From assembly GCA_949317995.1 (NCBI GenBank), contig OX439050.1, positions 5,866,771 through 5,930,770 on the forward strand: a stretch of DNA of 64,000 nt, given 5' to 3'. Below, one piece after another: positions 1-11,219 of the stretch. Made by a program: the position numbers and the translations under genes. The notes under the pieces are model-generated. The model was not told where the DNA came from. It ran no database searches and saw nothing but the letters and a program-made list of their open reading frames with translations. The stretch is from Acholoe squamosa. Lineage: Eukaryota; Annelida; Polychaeta; Phyllodocida; Polynoidae. Position 1 is the first letter of the stretch, and each line of letters starts with the position of its first letter.

Positions 1-138
1 ATATTGCCAAGACAGCTCAATCTTGCAAAGGTACAGTTTGAACCACTTCATTTAAAGTGTTACACCATACACTTAGACTTTACCAGCACTACAAATTTGA
101 CAAGACTTTAAACAGCAAACTTGCTTTACACAAGCACC

Positions 139-2763
139 ATGGGGAGACTGAGAGTTTCACCCATACTGCTAACTATGCTGTTATTACATACTATAAAACC
201 ACTTACTGCAGGTTATACACCTGTGGTGAGACAAAACATAGGAGTAGTATTCAAACCTAGCCCTCAACCATTGGTCAATGGACATACAACCACAACACTG
301 TTGTTAGCTATTCCCTACAAGATACCTCGGGCACCCGTTACCCAAGGATCCATAAGGGATAGAATACTCCAGTTGACCACTCCTACTCTACAAGATCATA
401 CCTCTGGCCAAATTATCCAACAAGCTAAGGAGCTAGACACCTTGCTGGAAATTGCAGACAAGGAGATAAATGAAACACTAGCCTCCATCAAATTGTTCCT
501 ATCCAACCCCATAAACACATTGGACAAGGCCAAAAGAGAGGCCATACTGGGTTTTCTAGCACCCCTGTTTCGCGGTGTGCTAGGTCTAGCCACAGTAGAA
601 GATGTAAACCAAGTAATGGGACAGCTCAAGAACATAGATGAAATACTAAGAAAATTTGCTAAACAGGACCAGGAAGCAGCTAATCTCATTGAAAAGATCA
701 CAGACAGACAAGATAAGTTTGTTAAAGCATACATCCAAGATAAGAAGGTACTGGACAGCACAATCAACACCATAGGTGACACCGTCAACCTGTGGGCCTC
801 TAACATGTCCAGGTCACTTGACTCATATTCAAGGCACGAGAAAACTCAAAGGGAAAAAATGCAAGTATTAAATGATGCACTAATTATCATAGCAGCAAGA
901 ATGAATACAGTTCAATCACTGCAAAGGACAAATGCAGCCCTGAGGATGCTATCATCAGGGATCCTAACCCCTGATATAGTACCACCCTCAGACCTTGCTA
1001 GATACCTAATTGACATTAATAACAAACTTAGGATTACACACCCTGGAGCACAAGTCGCAATTAATGACTTAGATTTCTATTATTCACAGAAGCTGACCTC
1101 ATACACTTACTCAGCTCACCATATATATATTCATCTGGACATTATAATTCAATCTACCACCTCAACCTTCAAACTGTACCAAATGATTACATCACCCATG
1201 CCTATAGACACACAGGAGACCCCCACCAGAGGAGTCACCAAATTGCAAACCACAACTGAGTTTCTAGCAGTATCTTACGACGAATCATTATTCATCGAGT
1301 TGGACTCAGCAGATATGCAGGCATGTGAAGGTACTACAGTAAAGGTATGCAGAGATGTAAATGGTAGAATTTATAAACACAGGCCTACATGCCCTGTAGC
1401 CATTTTTACTAACCAGGCTCAACAGATTAAGGAACATTGCAAGTTTACAGTTTCACCACTGCAAGCACCTACCACCCATGCTATTTCCATTTCTGAAGAT
1501 GAGTATCTGGTCACTACTAATGAACCCCATTACTTTATCAACTGCCATGGTAAAACGTCTGAGACTCGAAAAGCCCAGTCCTACTCAATCATAGGTGTAC
1601 CCTGTGGGTGCACAATCAGCGTAGGAGAATTTTCTCTTCCAAACACAAGGTTGCCCTGTAACTCAACCTTATCATTTCATTACATTCTCAAGACAATTAA
1701 TTTACCATTCATGGCAGCACTTAACCGAATTTCTGAAACCAAACCAGATGAAAGAGAGAATCTTCCAAATTTCCCAGTAGTAAACCTTTCTAGAACCTTA
1801 GAGAAACTACAGGAAAATCCAACCATGGATGATATTACTCAACTAAATCTAGAGCCCTTTGCCAAAACATTATTAAAAGATGCCTCCAACCTCGATAAGG
1901 CAATGGAAACACGTTACGTAGAATCACACCTACGTCGAGTTACAGAGCATCCAATCTTCCAAAGCTTAGGACTCATCCTAGGGATATCAGCTCACATTTT
2001 TATAGTATACATACTACTCAAACTGTACAGACTAGGAGGAACTGTAGCCTACCTGCCTACAGCCAAAGCATTTAGACTAGTCACCGAGCTGCCCCTACAC
2101 AAATTGCTCCCAGATAAGAATCCTACCAAATTAACCCCTACAGAGGAAACCCACACCCCTTTCCTCACAATTCAGGAAACCCACACCCTGATAATTGCTA
2201 TATTATTCACCCTGACCATCTACTCAGCCTACAGAATAATGAAGTACCTTAAGAAATTTGCACAGACACACTGTGGCAAGAAAAATGTGGCCAAGCGCAC
2301 AAACCCCACAATATATTTTAAAATATATTGTGGAGACTCAAACTTCGCGCTACCCTTGAGGCCAATACCACATGAATTTGATGAGATTAAATCAGCAGCT
2401 GCCCCTACCTATAAGGATATAGTGGTTAAAACCTTCCCACTACCTAAGGCTATATTTACCTGGAATGGACCAGCAGTTATAACAACACAGAGAGGAGAAT
2501 TTGCTTATCACCTCCCTCAGGTGATACACCTACCTTGGCGCACTAGGTTCAGTACTATACCAGCCCTTAAAAACAAAGGACTGTACTACTCCATGCTTCT
2601 CCAGAATGATTGTGGCACCAGCCCGGTGACCATGACAGCACTGGAAAATACAACAGATATAATTATTGACGAACACCAGGAGGAGACCGCAAGGTCAAAC
2701 ATGCAGACTATTGCTAATTTTCTAAACCACCAGCCCTCCCTGGTGACTGTGGAAACAGCCTAG
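139..2763 (+). CDS. env: Envelope fusion glycoprotein-like ORF of an endogenous retrovirus-like (errantivirus/gypsy type) element
   Basis: The open frame has 874 codons. I chose the ATG at 139 because it sits in a good Kozak context (caccATGG); the frame is open a few codons further upstream but without an ATG. Residues 1-25 form a signal peptide (hydrophobic LLTMLLL stretch, cleavage probably after LTA). A dibasic KAKR at about residues 130-133 is followed by a Gly/Leu/Phe-rich segment, as at the cleavage site and fusion peptide of baculovirus F and errantivirus Env proteins. A long helical heptad-rich region follows, then a VPPSDLARYL segment and a Cys-rich ectodomain. The first membrane segment is at about 609-632. 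A second hydrophobic segment lies at about 684-703, then a tail of about 170 residues, which is longer than usual for this family. No internal stop or frameshift is seen. Family assignment is by motif order, not by alignment. The gag-pol part is outside the window. Confidence 0.75.
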   Translation: MGRLRVSPILLTMLLLHTIKPLTAGYTPVVRQNIGVVFKPSPQPLVNGHTTTTLLLAIPYKIPRAPVTQGSIRDRILQLTTPTLQDHTSGQIIQQAKELDTLLEIADKEINETLASIKLFLSNPINTLDKAKREAILGFLAPLFRGVLGLATVEDVNQVMGQLKNIDEILRKFAKQDQEAANLIEKITDRQDKFVKAYIQDKKVLDSTINTIGDTVNLWASNMSRSLDSYSRHEKTQREKMQVLNDALIIIAARMNTVQSLQRTNAALRMLSSGILTPDIVPPSDLARYLIDINNKLRITHPGAQVAINDLDFYYSQKLTSYTYSAHHIYIHLDIIIQSTTSTFKLYQMITSPMPIDTQETPTRGVTKLQTTTEFLAVSYDESLFIELDSADMQACEGTTVKVCRDVNGRIYKHRPTCPVAIFTNQAQQIKEHCKFTVSPLQAPTTHAISISEDEYLVTTNEPHYFINCHGKTSETRKAQSYSIIGVPCGCTISVGEFSLPNTRLPCNSTLSFHYILKTINLPFMAALNRISETKPDERENLPNFPVVNLSRTLEKLQENPTMDDITQLNLEPFAKTLLKDASNLDKAMETRYVESHLRRVTEHPIFQSLGLILGISAHIFIVYILLKLYRLGGTVAYLPTAKAFRLVTELPLHKLLPDKNPTKLTPTEETHTPFLTIQETHTLIIAILFTLTIYSAYRIMKYLKKFAQTHCGKKNVAKRTNPTIYFKIYCGDSNFALPLRPIPHEFDEIKSAAAPTYKDIVVKTFPLPKAIFTWNGPAVITTQRGEFAYHLPQVIHLPWRTRFSTIPALKNKGLYYSMLLQNDCGTSPVTMTALENTTDIIIDEHQEETARSNMQTIANFLNHQPSLVTVETA

Positions 2764-3599
2764 GCTGCCCACAGCCTAGACTGCCCCCAGTCCACCACCA
2801 GGAGATACCGAGATGACACATCTCACACATGACACACACCTCCACTGTCAATGAAATTATCAAAGTATTGAAAAATTGATTTAGAGAAAAATATATACAC
2901 AGCCACTTGTTGATGTATAATATGAAAATATATGGTATTCTCACAAAATCGATGATTAATGCGCGCATACACGCGCAAATTGCAAAATTGCAAATTGTAA
3001 ATTGTTCAAATCTAACATTAATATACATGAATGCAGGTAGATAACTAAGACAGTTTTTGTACCCACTAGCACTTGTATACTATACCAAGGTTTACTTAAG
3101 GTAACACACTTTAGGTATCCAAGAAAATTCTTGGAAAAATGAATGTAAAAAAAAAAAAAAAAAAAAAAATGTTGAGGAAAATTGTTGACATGAAAAATGT
3201 TTACTTAAGATACTCACCAGATAATCTCTTTCAGGGACACATACTCAAGAAGGCTAGGGAAAAGTCAATTAAGCAGCGGCCCACTGCCGAAATTGCCAAC
3301 TAATACACCCATATAGCAAAATCAAAGAGTAACTCAGAGACAAACAAGCCTATTGTACATGAAGTACTTTGTTTTTCCGGTCCTCGGAAAAATTTGTCTC
3401 AATCCCAAAAATTGTATAGTGTAAACTAGATTGTACGCTTGTACCCAATTTGCACACTAAAATTGTATGTTTGCACACTAGATTGTAAGTTTGTTTCCAA
3501 TTTACATTTGAATTGTATGTTGCACATTATACTGTATGTCTGTACCCAATTCATACACTGAAGTCAGATTTTTAGAAAATCAACATTTCTATGTGTATC

Positions 3600-3900
3600 C
3601 AAGCTGTACGCAAAATTATATATGTACATACAGAAACTATCGATTGAACGCAAAATTATATTTTGGCATACTAAAACTGTCAAATGTACGCAAAAATTAT
3701 ATATTTGTACACCAAAAATTGCCAAATGCACGCGAAATTATATATTTGCACACTAAAATTGTCAAATGTACGCGAAAATTATATATTTGCACACTAAAAT
3801 TGTCAAATGTACGCGAAAATTATATATTTGCACACTTAAATTGCCAAATGTACGCAAAAATTATATATTTGTATACTGAAATTGTCAATTGAACGCAATT
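3600..3900. repeat. Short tandem repeat of about 41 bp inside the retroelement 3' region
   Basis: Units contain 'gcacactaaaattgtcaaat' followed by 'gtacgcgaaaattatatatt'. Two well-preserved units start at about 3768 and 3809 (41 bp apart), and degenerate ones extend back to about 3420. The apparent 118-codon plus-strand frame here is a by-product of the repetition and is not called as a gene. Confidence 0.7.
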
Positions 3901-5516
3901 ACATGCGAAATTGTAAATTTGCACACTAAAATTGTCTTTTATGTTCAATTTGCACGCTAAATTGAACATTGAACGCCAAAAAAAGGCACACTATTTGCCA
4001 AATTGTATGTTGTACATAAAAATGGAAAACTGTACCCAAAATTGATGTTACATAAGCAAATAAGCTCAGGTATGGTAAGATATAGAAACTCGGAAATGTA
4101 CTTATACCCAGGAGAAAATTGTTTATACTGACAAAGCTCTACCACAAAAATTGCATTTGAAGCACTCCCCATTACTTCAAATCCTCTTACAAACAGTATA
4201 TAACTCCAAAATAAGGTAAAAATTGTATAAATTGTACATTCCCTCGGCGAAATGACGGAGTTTCGCATTCTCTCGGGGGAGAGGGAGTATTCTATGATAT
4301 ACCATTTTATTATTCCATAAATTCTAACATATTTTGTATTAATCAAAGAATATCTATGAAATTAATACATAGGTTGGTTCTAAGAGCTATAAGAGCGCTC
4401 AAACTTTGTATAAGAGCGTTCATGCCCCACTGCACACCAGCCAGAGTCAGTTAGACAGAGTTTGTGACATCAAAGGGTCCGACCTAATGGTCCATTGCAC
4501 AATATAATAAAAATGAGGGTCTCAGTGTGCGACCTCATGGTTCAGTGCACAAACTAATAACTTGTAAGTGAATGCAAACGGCCGTTAGAGGTGCCTGGGC
4601 ACCACAGACGCCATCATGAGTGTCTGAGCACTCTAAGGACTGAACAATGGGTTACATAAGCACGACGCCATAACAGTCCGGTCGCTCTAGCGTCGCTCCT
4701 GAGCGAGCTAGGTCAAATATCAAAGCATTTATGGAAAGCCCATAATTAGACGGTCAAAATGAGCTCAAGATCAAGGCGGAACTCCCATTATTAAGGAAGT
4801 TACACCATGGAGACTGAATCGACCTCTGAGTGCACTACAGACGAACCGGCGCGAGTTACGCGCCTATCCAGCAGGCATTATAAACTTGGCATATTCAACT
4901 CCGCGCATGCGCAAAATGGCGGTTATAAACGCATAAACGACCGAGTTATGAGGGTCTGAAGTTGCAGAACCGACCAAGACAATGGGGGACACAGCGGCGC
5001 ACATGGGGGTCCTTTGTCCCCCTGTGACACATGAAAGACTCCCCTCAAACAATTGTAGAGTTAGGCAGATGCTGCTGGCTCCAGTCAGTCTGGAGGTGCT
5101 TTTCCAAGATTTGCTACAAATAGCCTGTCTGCACCTCCAGGAGGACAGAACACCAAGAACCACTCCAGAGGTAACATCTCCAGTCATCTCCTGCTACCTG
5201 CTAGACCACTGCACTATGGTGAAACTATGCTAGACAGGCATGGGTTTCCATCATTAGTGGCCAGAGGCTATCTTCCCCAAGACATCCACCAGAGGGTAAA
5301 GTTATTCATTATTACATTATTCCTCTAAGCAGCAGGCCAGGAGCTAGGTGTGGGAACCCACCTAGAACTATGCTGGACATTGTATTGTTATTACCTCACA
5401 GGTGGAGTGGAACTGAACATTGTACTTTATAAATTACTGTATGTTTACTGTATGTACAAATTACCTACATACTAACTACTGTATGATTGATATTTCTTAC
5501 ATGTTGCCTAAAGCTG

Positions 5517-5522
5517 AATAAA
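5517..5522 (+). promoter_or_regulatory. AATAAA polyadenylation signal, probably of the retroelement LTR
   Basis: AATAAA follows 'gttgcctaaagctg' about 90 bases after a TATAAA-like sequence. The spacing fits an LTR promoter/R region, but the LTR is not proven. Confidence 0.4.
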
Positions 5523-5801
5523 CCAGTGACAACTGGAAATAACACTATTTATAAGAGCCTTGAGATAATTACACTATACACCACTAGTCATATGATATTT
5601 CTCATATGACAACTTGATCATGCCAATCACTAGTATGACAATATCCACACACTCTCCTAGCCCATGCTTGGCATATCCTATGGCATATACATGTAGATCC
5701 TTAGGTGAAGCTTGGAGAGTGAAGGTAATTCCCCACTGATTCCTGTAGGACAGAGATGGTCATAAATGGATCAGGATCGGTACCAGCGAGGCGTAACTCA
5801 C

Positions 5802-5899
5802 CCAAAGGCCACCAAGGAGCTCCACTTGTGACAATAAAGTGAATCTGGGTGCATCCATTACATCCAGCCTTTACTTTAGTCCGGTAGATGCAGCACATC
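5802..5899 (-). CDS. Orphan exon-like segment, Cys-rich, unknown product
   Basis: On the minus strand an acceptor (polyC tract ending CACCCAG) is followed by 98 nt of open sequence and a good donor (TTTGG|gtgagt). The frame starts MCCIYRTKVKAGCNGC and ends in GAPWWPL, with four Cys residues. It would be a phase 2-in, phase 1-out exon. No partner exons were found nearby. It could be a decayed exon of a gene or a transposase fragment. I do not recognise the family. Confidence 0.25.
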
Positions 5900-6339
5900 C
5901 TGGGTGGGGGGGCACTTGACTTTGTACTGACATAGAAGTGCGGCAACAAGAAGGATTTTTGCCATGAGTGACCCTTGGTGAGAGGGATTTTTATAAAAAA
6001 TGACCATTAATCATGGATTTTTTAATGAAAATTTAGAAAATTGACACTAATTTTGCCGCGTCACATTGAAATTTCAAAAAAGTCACTCTTAGTGAGAGGA
6101 TTTTGGCAAAATGTAACCCTTGGTCAGAGGGATTTCTACCAATTTGGGCTTGCTGGCTACACATCAGTGCCCCCAATATAGTTAGCCCCCGTGCACACGG
6201 CCTGTGTAAGGGAGTATCTGAAAAAGCTTTTTCCTCTTGCAGGCTATTTGGTCCTGCAGATTTCATTATTCTGCAGGCCCAGATTCATCTTGGAATCTTG
6301 ATTACTAGCATTTTGGGGTTTATGCTATAGATATTTGCT

Positions 6340-6800
6340 TCTATATAGAGATGGATTGCTATGCAAAACTGCTGTTGCTTAGCAACTGCTAGACCTACCA
6401 ACAAACCAATCACACCAGTGGATTCCGTGGACCCAATTTAGTTGGGGTAGTTGGTGTTTAAGTCCCTTGGAATATTGCATACTGGCATTTTGGTGGTTAG
6501 GATTCCCTTCTAAGCATTGGTTGTTATTCAAAACTGCTGTTGCTAAGCAGCAACTTTACCTAGCAACAAACCAACCACACCAGTGGATTTCTTGGACCAA
6601 ATTTATTGGGTAGGTGGTGTTTAATTACCTTGGAATCTTGTATACTGGCATTTTGGGGGTTAAAATCCCCTTCTAAGCATTGGTTGCTATGCAAAACTGT
6701 TGTTGCTAAGCAACAACTTGACCTAGCAACAAACTGATCATACCAGTGGATTCCTTGGACCCAATTTAGTGGGGGTGGGTGGTGTTTATATCCTTGTAGG
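6340..6800. repeat. Three tandem copies of a ~164-bp repeat
   Basis: The phrase 'cacaccagtggattcc' and its surroundings recur at 6411, 6576 and (as cataccagtg) 6739. Each is preceded by 'gcaaaactg..gttgcta' and 'cctagcaacaaac' and followed by 'cttggacccaatttag'. Spacing is 165 and 163 bp. Between 5.9 and 6.34 kb I see only A/T-rich non-coding sequence with short gagagggattt-type repeats. Confidence 0.75.
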
Positions 6801-7370
6801 AGCAATATTGTTGTTATGGGAGATGATATTCTGATTATTTGGTGAACATATTGGATTTTGTCGTGTTTTTTTTTTAAATGGAAACACACTAGGGAAGACT
6901 CGGTACTTTTGAGAGTTCAAACCTGATATATAGATGGGGCATTCCTGTGATTTTCAGCTTTAGTTATTTTGTTCAGGGTTCGGCACAAAATTCATCTTAA
7001 AGTCTTGTACTAGTTCCATAGCAGGGGTAGATGCTAACACTGGCTCAAGAGCCAATGGCCCATAGTTTTCAATTCAGGTCCACAGTTTTCTCAGGAAATA
7101 CCTTCTTCTGAAGCCATATCAGTTTGCCTGGTAGATGCATTATATCTTTGAGATTCCTGTAGCTACTTAACAGCTGGCGGAAAATTTCTGTACCCTCCTG
7201 TACCAATATCTTTCATTATCTCCATAAGCACCAAAGAAATCTAATGTTTTCCCAAAAATGAAAAAGAAAATAGGGTACAACCCAAAAAATAGGATAGGTT
7301 ACATAACCTGAACACACCATTTTTCATTGGGTCTTATGGCAAAGCTACATAAACCTGGATACATCATGCA
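6801..7370. other. Non-coding stretch with nothing recognised
   Basis: A/T-rich sequence without splice-flanked open frames or clear repeats; the short open frames here have no supporting signals. Confidence 0.5.
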
Positions 7371-7441
7371 GCCTTTAAGGGCCGCTGATGCAATTAATGC
7401 ATCATGCTCATTGGTCGGCATGATGCACCAATGAAGTGCTC
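7371..7441. mobile_element. Left half of a TTAA-family MITE
   Basis: cctttaagggccgctgatgc to catgatgcaccaatgaagtg+ct, where it stops abruptly at the first 59-bp repeat unit. Confidence 0.65.
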
Positions 7442-7735
7442 CATAGAAGGCTTCATAGAAGTTACAAGAGTTAGATAGGGAGGGCTACAGGTGGACAGCT
7501 GGGTTTAGGCCTCGATCATAGAAGTTACTAGAGTTAGATAGGGAGGGCTATAGGGGGATGGTTGGGTTTAGGCCTCATAGAAGTAACCAGAGTTAGATAG
7601 GGAGGGCTATAGGGGATGGTTGGGTTTAGACCTCATAGAAGTTACCAGAGTTAGATAGGGAGGGCTATAGGTGGACGGTTGGGTTTAGGCCTCGATCATA
7701 GAAGTTACCAGAGTTAGATAGCGAGGGCTATAGGG
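7442..7735. repeat. 59-bp tandem repeat, first block
   Basis: About five units of 'catagaagttaccagagtta' + 'gatagggagggctatag' + 'ggatggttgggtttaggcct'. Some units carry an extra 'cgat' after 'ggcct'. The block follows directly on a half copy of the TTAA MITE that ends at about 7441. Confidence 0.8.
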
Positions 7736-8257
7736 AGCAGAGCCATTGCTAGTACCAAACTAATTAGCTAGGTGGCTCATGTAGTCGGGAGCTAGAATAG
7801 CAGCTGGCCTCTTTGTACAGTTTACTTTGGTTGGCCCTTCCTAATAGTCTATATAAAGCTATATTCTAAAAATATATACCATTGGATAGCAAATACTTTA
7901 AACTTAAACAATATAAGCTTTATTTAGACTTAGTACTGCAAAAACAGGAGAAATTAAACTTTAGAAGTTTTCTAAGGGGCACATATAATCCTGGCTGAGT
8001 AAAACCAAACCATTGTCTCCCTATCCAGGTAATCCCCTCCATTCACACCTATAACAATGGACAGGTACTTAAGGTGGTTAAGATAGAGGCAGGGGCAGCT
8101 TATCAGTCTTATCAATTCCCATTGTTTTCTGTGGGTGGAGGGGAAGATAAGAGATTACCCACAATCCTCTGCCAGATCCAAGATGGTCGTTGAGGGTCAG
8201 TTACATAACTGATTTTAATATGGCCACCTCCATACAGGAATGGCTCTGTTCCCGATA
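7736..8257. other. Spacer between the two 59-bp repeat blocks
   Basis: Non-coding sequence. 'gagcagagccattgc' at the left edge and 'ggaatggctctgttcccg' at the right edge contain an inverted match (agagcc.. / ggctct), so the spacer may itself be an insertion into one continuous 59-bp array. No open frame of interest. Confidence 0.4.
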
Positions 8258-8590
8258 GGTGGACGGCTGGGATTAGGCCTCATAGAAGTTACCAGAGTTA
8301 GATAGGGAGGGCTATAGGTGGATGGCTGGGATTAGGCCTCATAGAAGTTACCAGATTTAGATAGGGAGGGCTATAGATGGACGGCTGGGATTAGGCCTCA
8401 TAGAAGTTACCAGATTTAGATAGGGAGGGCTATAGATGGACGGCTGGGATTAGGCCTCATAGAAGTTACCAGAGTTAGATAGGGAGGGCTATAGATGGAC
8501 GGCTGGGATTAGGCCTCATAGAAGTTACCAGAGTTAGATAGGGAGGGCTATAGATGGACGGCTGGGATTAGGCCTCATAGAAGTTTAGAT
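8258..8590. repeat. 59-bp tandem repeat, second block
   Basis: About six well-preserved units of 'catagaagttaccagagtta' + 'gatagggagggctatag' + 'atggacggctgggattaggc' + 'ct'. They are more uniform than the first block. The variant units (agattta for agagtta) sit next to each other, as expected from recent local amplification. Confidence 0.85.
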
Positions 8591-8988
8591 ATAATAGCCT
8601 CATAGGGATCTACATCATATCCATAGTAGGGGCCCTGTCTGATGGTGTTCTACATAGCTACACTGTAAAAAAATAATTGTTGAATCTTCCAGGTGTCCTA
8701 AAAAGAACTGAACAGTGAACCGATGTAATTGTATTGTAGTGAAGCAGTGTAGTTTCTACAATGAAGCCCCACATGTGATACAAGGGATCTCCATGAAAAT
8801 AATCTCTGGCAACTTTGGGACAAGGACTTTGCATTCGACACCTTCCTTTTTTCCACAGTGACCACGGTATAGCGAGGTTCCAAGTCATCCATTGGATGCG
8901 CCATTGCTTAATCTGTGAGATAAGCACTGATAGTAGCCTCCATGATGGGGACCAGATGGGACTGATACATCTCTGAATGGTCAGAGTG

Positions 8989-9060
8989 GCCAGCACTTCA
9001 CGGTTGCATCATGATGACCAATGGGCATGAAGCACTCCTGAATTAACGGCCATTGAAGGG
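8989..9060. mobile_element. Right half of a TTAA-family MITE
   Basis: gccagcacttcacggttgca to ggccattgaaggg followed by TTAA. It begins where the 7.4-kb half stops in the palindrome (gaagtgct | ccagcacttc), so the two halves may be one split element. Between the second 59-bp block and this half (8591-8988) I see no feature I can support. Confidence 0.55.
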
Positions 9061-9270
9061 TTAATAATTTTGATTGGTGGGGCTGTGATTGGTAGATGGG
9101 CTGAGTGCAGTAACCACACTCTTTCTGTCCCTCCTCCGTGAGTGGAAGGTAGGGGGTAGGGATTAAATTAGCGTTATCATGTGATCTCTACCATGTGACT
9201 AGAGTAGGCAGGCTAGGGGCAGTGTCAGGTGAGAAATGTGCAGCTCGCAATGTTACCCACATTTATTTAA

Positions 9271-9511
9271 CCCTTTAAGGGCTGCTGATGCATTAATGCA
9301 TCATGCCCAATGGTTGTCATGATGCACCAATGAAGTGCTGCTGAGACTTCATTGGAGCATCATGTTGACCCTCCAAGAGTTTGTTTATCAATCCTGTAGG
9401 GTCGGCATAATGCATGAATGTAGCCATAGCGAGTTACTCACCAGGGCTGCATTCATGCATCATGACGACCAATCGGCATGATGCATTAATGCATCAGCAG
9501 CCTTTAAAGGG
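9271..9511. mobile_element. Full-length TTAA-flanked palindromic MITE (type copy)
   Basis: The element begins CCCTTTAAGGGCTGCTGATG and ends CATCAGCAGCCTTTAAAGGG. It is flanked on both sides by TTAA (9267-9270 and 9512-9515). Inside are smaller palindromes (gatgcattaatgcatc; catgatgcacc..). TTAA target duplication with CCC-starting termini is typical of piggyBac-like elements, so this is probably a piggyBac-type non-autonomous element. No coding capacity. Confidence 0.85.
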
Positions 9512-10023
9512 TTAAACACAGTTCTACTGTACTTCTTCATTTAGCACGCAGTGTTCTGTTCCTAGCCAGTCAGTCTTACCCAGCTACTATTGGTGCTGAT
9601 TTTATGGACTATTGTCAGTGCATCTTGTCAATTCTCACCAAATTGTGCCAAACACAGCGGAAGTTTAGAATTTGCATTGCTGATTTGGCCTGAATCAGGA
9701 TCCCCACTGCACAGAATAAATGTGTGATAATAAAAGGGGGGGGGGAAGCCAGCTTTGTTTTTAAACTCAAGATGAAGAGAAAATATCACTGAAAACATGC
9801 TTTACTTGTGAGAAATCTACGATGGCACAGGGAAAATACATGGAATTTGAAATTGAAATTTCAGTGGGGACCATGTGATATTGTCACATGATGGCATAAT
9901 ATCATGAAGTAATTTGATTAATTTGGGCCAATCTCGTGAGACTTAGCAATCTACAGAAGCTCCATTACCCTATATTGATAAATGGCTACCATAAATCCTC
10001 ATGCATTAAAAGCCCTTGACATA

Positions 10024-10330
10024 TACCGTAAACGCCTGACACACCCATAGACTACCCACGTATAAGATGCACCCCATGTATAAGACACACCTAAAATTTA
10101 AGGACTTGGTGAAAAGAAATTAAAGATGTCATAACTTTTGTTTTGCTGAATGAATTTTGAAAATTCAAAAAGCTGTGTGTAGCTAGGACTGCCTATGTCC
10201 TATTATGACCAGGGAGGAGTGTAACATATCAAAAGAAAGGTTTTGGTGTCCCCCTTGCAAATCCAGGGAAAACTATTATCTCCATGTACAAGACATGCAG
10301 GCGATTAGGTAGTATTTTATTCGGTGTAAT
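10024..10330. mobile_element. MITE of a 'taccgta...ataagrygcacc' family, copy 1
   Basis: Starts taccgtaaacgcc, with 'gtataagatgcaccccatg' near the left end and an internal core 'gagtgtaacatatcaaaag'. The same core is found in the copy at 23.3 kb, so the two are related along about 260 bp. The right end is ill-defined. Confidence 0.6.
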
Positions 10331-10543
10331 ATATCCTTGCCCCTCTTAGGGATTGCTAGGGTCATACTCAAGTAGAATTCAGACACACCTGACATGAAAT
10401 AATTTTTGAGCAAAAATAACAACAACACAAAAGTGTGGGGTTTACAATACTATTACTCAGTCCTTCAGCAGTATGACTTAGTATGGAGATAAGAGGCAGA
10501 ACCCATGACAGGGGAGAAAATGGCATGCTGAGAGGTACACTGT

Positions 10544-10605
10544 AAGGGCGGCTAATGCACTAGTGCATCATGCCCATTGGTCAGCATGATGCACCACAGA
10601 TTCGG
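10544..10605. mobile_element. Partial TTAA MITE
   Basis: Left-end half of the family (aagggcggctaatgcacta.. catgatgcaccac) with no matching right half. Confidence 0.6.
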
Positions 10606-10847
10606 TCATCTCATAGATGTGGTCATCCATAGATACACTCACTGCTGTGTCGGGCAAGCAGCATATAAATACCTGTTTAGCTGTTTGGACGAGCAGTTTA
10701 CCGGCACATTTTTTATACTCATAAATGAGGACATAGGGTACTCTGAGTAGGCCTCATTACTCAGTCCTGCAGCACTATGAATTAGTATGTAGATAATAGG
10801 GCAAACTCATGACAGAGGGGAAGATAGCATGCTGAGAGGTACTTTAA

Positions 10848-11213
10848 CTCTCTAAGGACTGCTAGTGCACCGTACCTATACTAAATTGGTCAGCATGGTG
10901 CACCAATGAATGGTCAGTCATTGGTGCATTATGCCAACCCGCTGGCAGTCTATCGATTCTGTAGGATTGGCATGATACATGGGTAACTCCCCTGTGCTTC
11001 AATCATACATCTTGCCCACCTTCTGCGGTTAGTCCCTCTGCTGCTCTTAGCCTTTTAATACAGCGGTTACTCATTAGACCGATAGTGCATTAATGCATCA
11101 TTCCTATCTGTCAACATGTCAACAAGTTGAGTCATTCGGGCATGACTTCATTCATGCATCATGACTACCAATGGGCATGATGCATTCATGCACCACAAGG
11201 AGCCTTTAAAGGG
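10848..11213. mobile_element. Diverged TTAA MITE
   Basis: TTAA at 10844-10847 is followed by ctctctaaggactgct. The right end is agcctttaaaggg followed by taaa. The core has the family's catgatgcacc and ggcatgat words, is longer than the 241-bp type copy, and is more decayed. Confidence 0.65.
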
Positions 11214-11219
11214 TAAAGT

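Larger units (their letters stand above)
2764..5580 (+). mobile_element. Non-coding 3' region of the env-bearing element, probably including the 3' LTR
   Basis: No coding frame is convincing between the env stop and about 5.6 kb. The stretch has a run of 23 A (3147-3169), an A/T-rich block of 41-bp-spaced repeats (about 3420-3970), and a purine-rich tract near 4275-4289 (gggggagagggag) that could be a polypurine tract. Two related segments begin with gtccgacctaatgg and gtgcgacctcatgg at about 4477 and 4527. TATAAA-like sequence lies near 5424 and AATAAA at 5517-5522. This is the order expected for a retroelement 3' end. LTR limits cannot be set because the 5' LTR is outside the window; the right limit given here is approximate. 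Confidence 0.4.

Noticed and set aside
396..806. Minus-strand 136-codon frame
   Set aside because: Antisense shadow of the env ORF.
3536..3892. 118-codon plus-strand frame (KIVKCTRKLYICTLKLSN..)
   Set aside because: Produced by the 41-bp repeat in the retroelement 3' region; no start context or known domain.
4275..5580. Precise LTR boundaries
   Set aside because: A polypurine-like tract and AATAAA are present, but without the 5' LTR the TG..CA ends and target duplication cannot be fixed.
8658..8996. Minus-strand frame of 112 codons
   Set aside because: The frame looks partly protein-like in shifting frames (possible decayed transposon coding), but no single frame or splice signals support it, and its end overlaps a MITE half.
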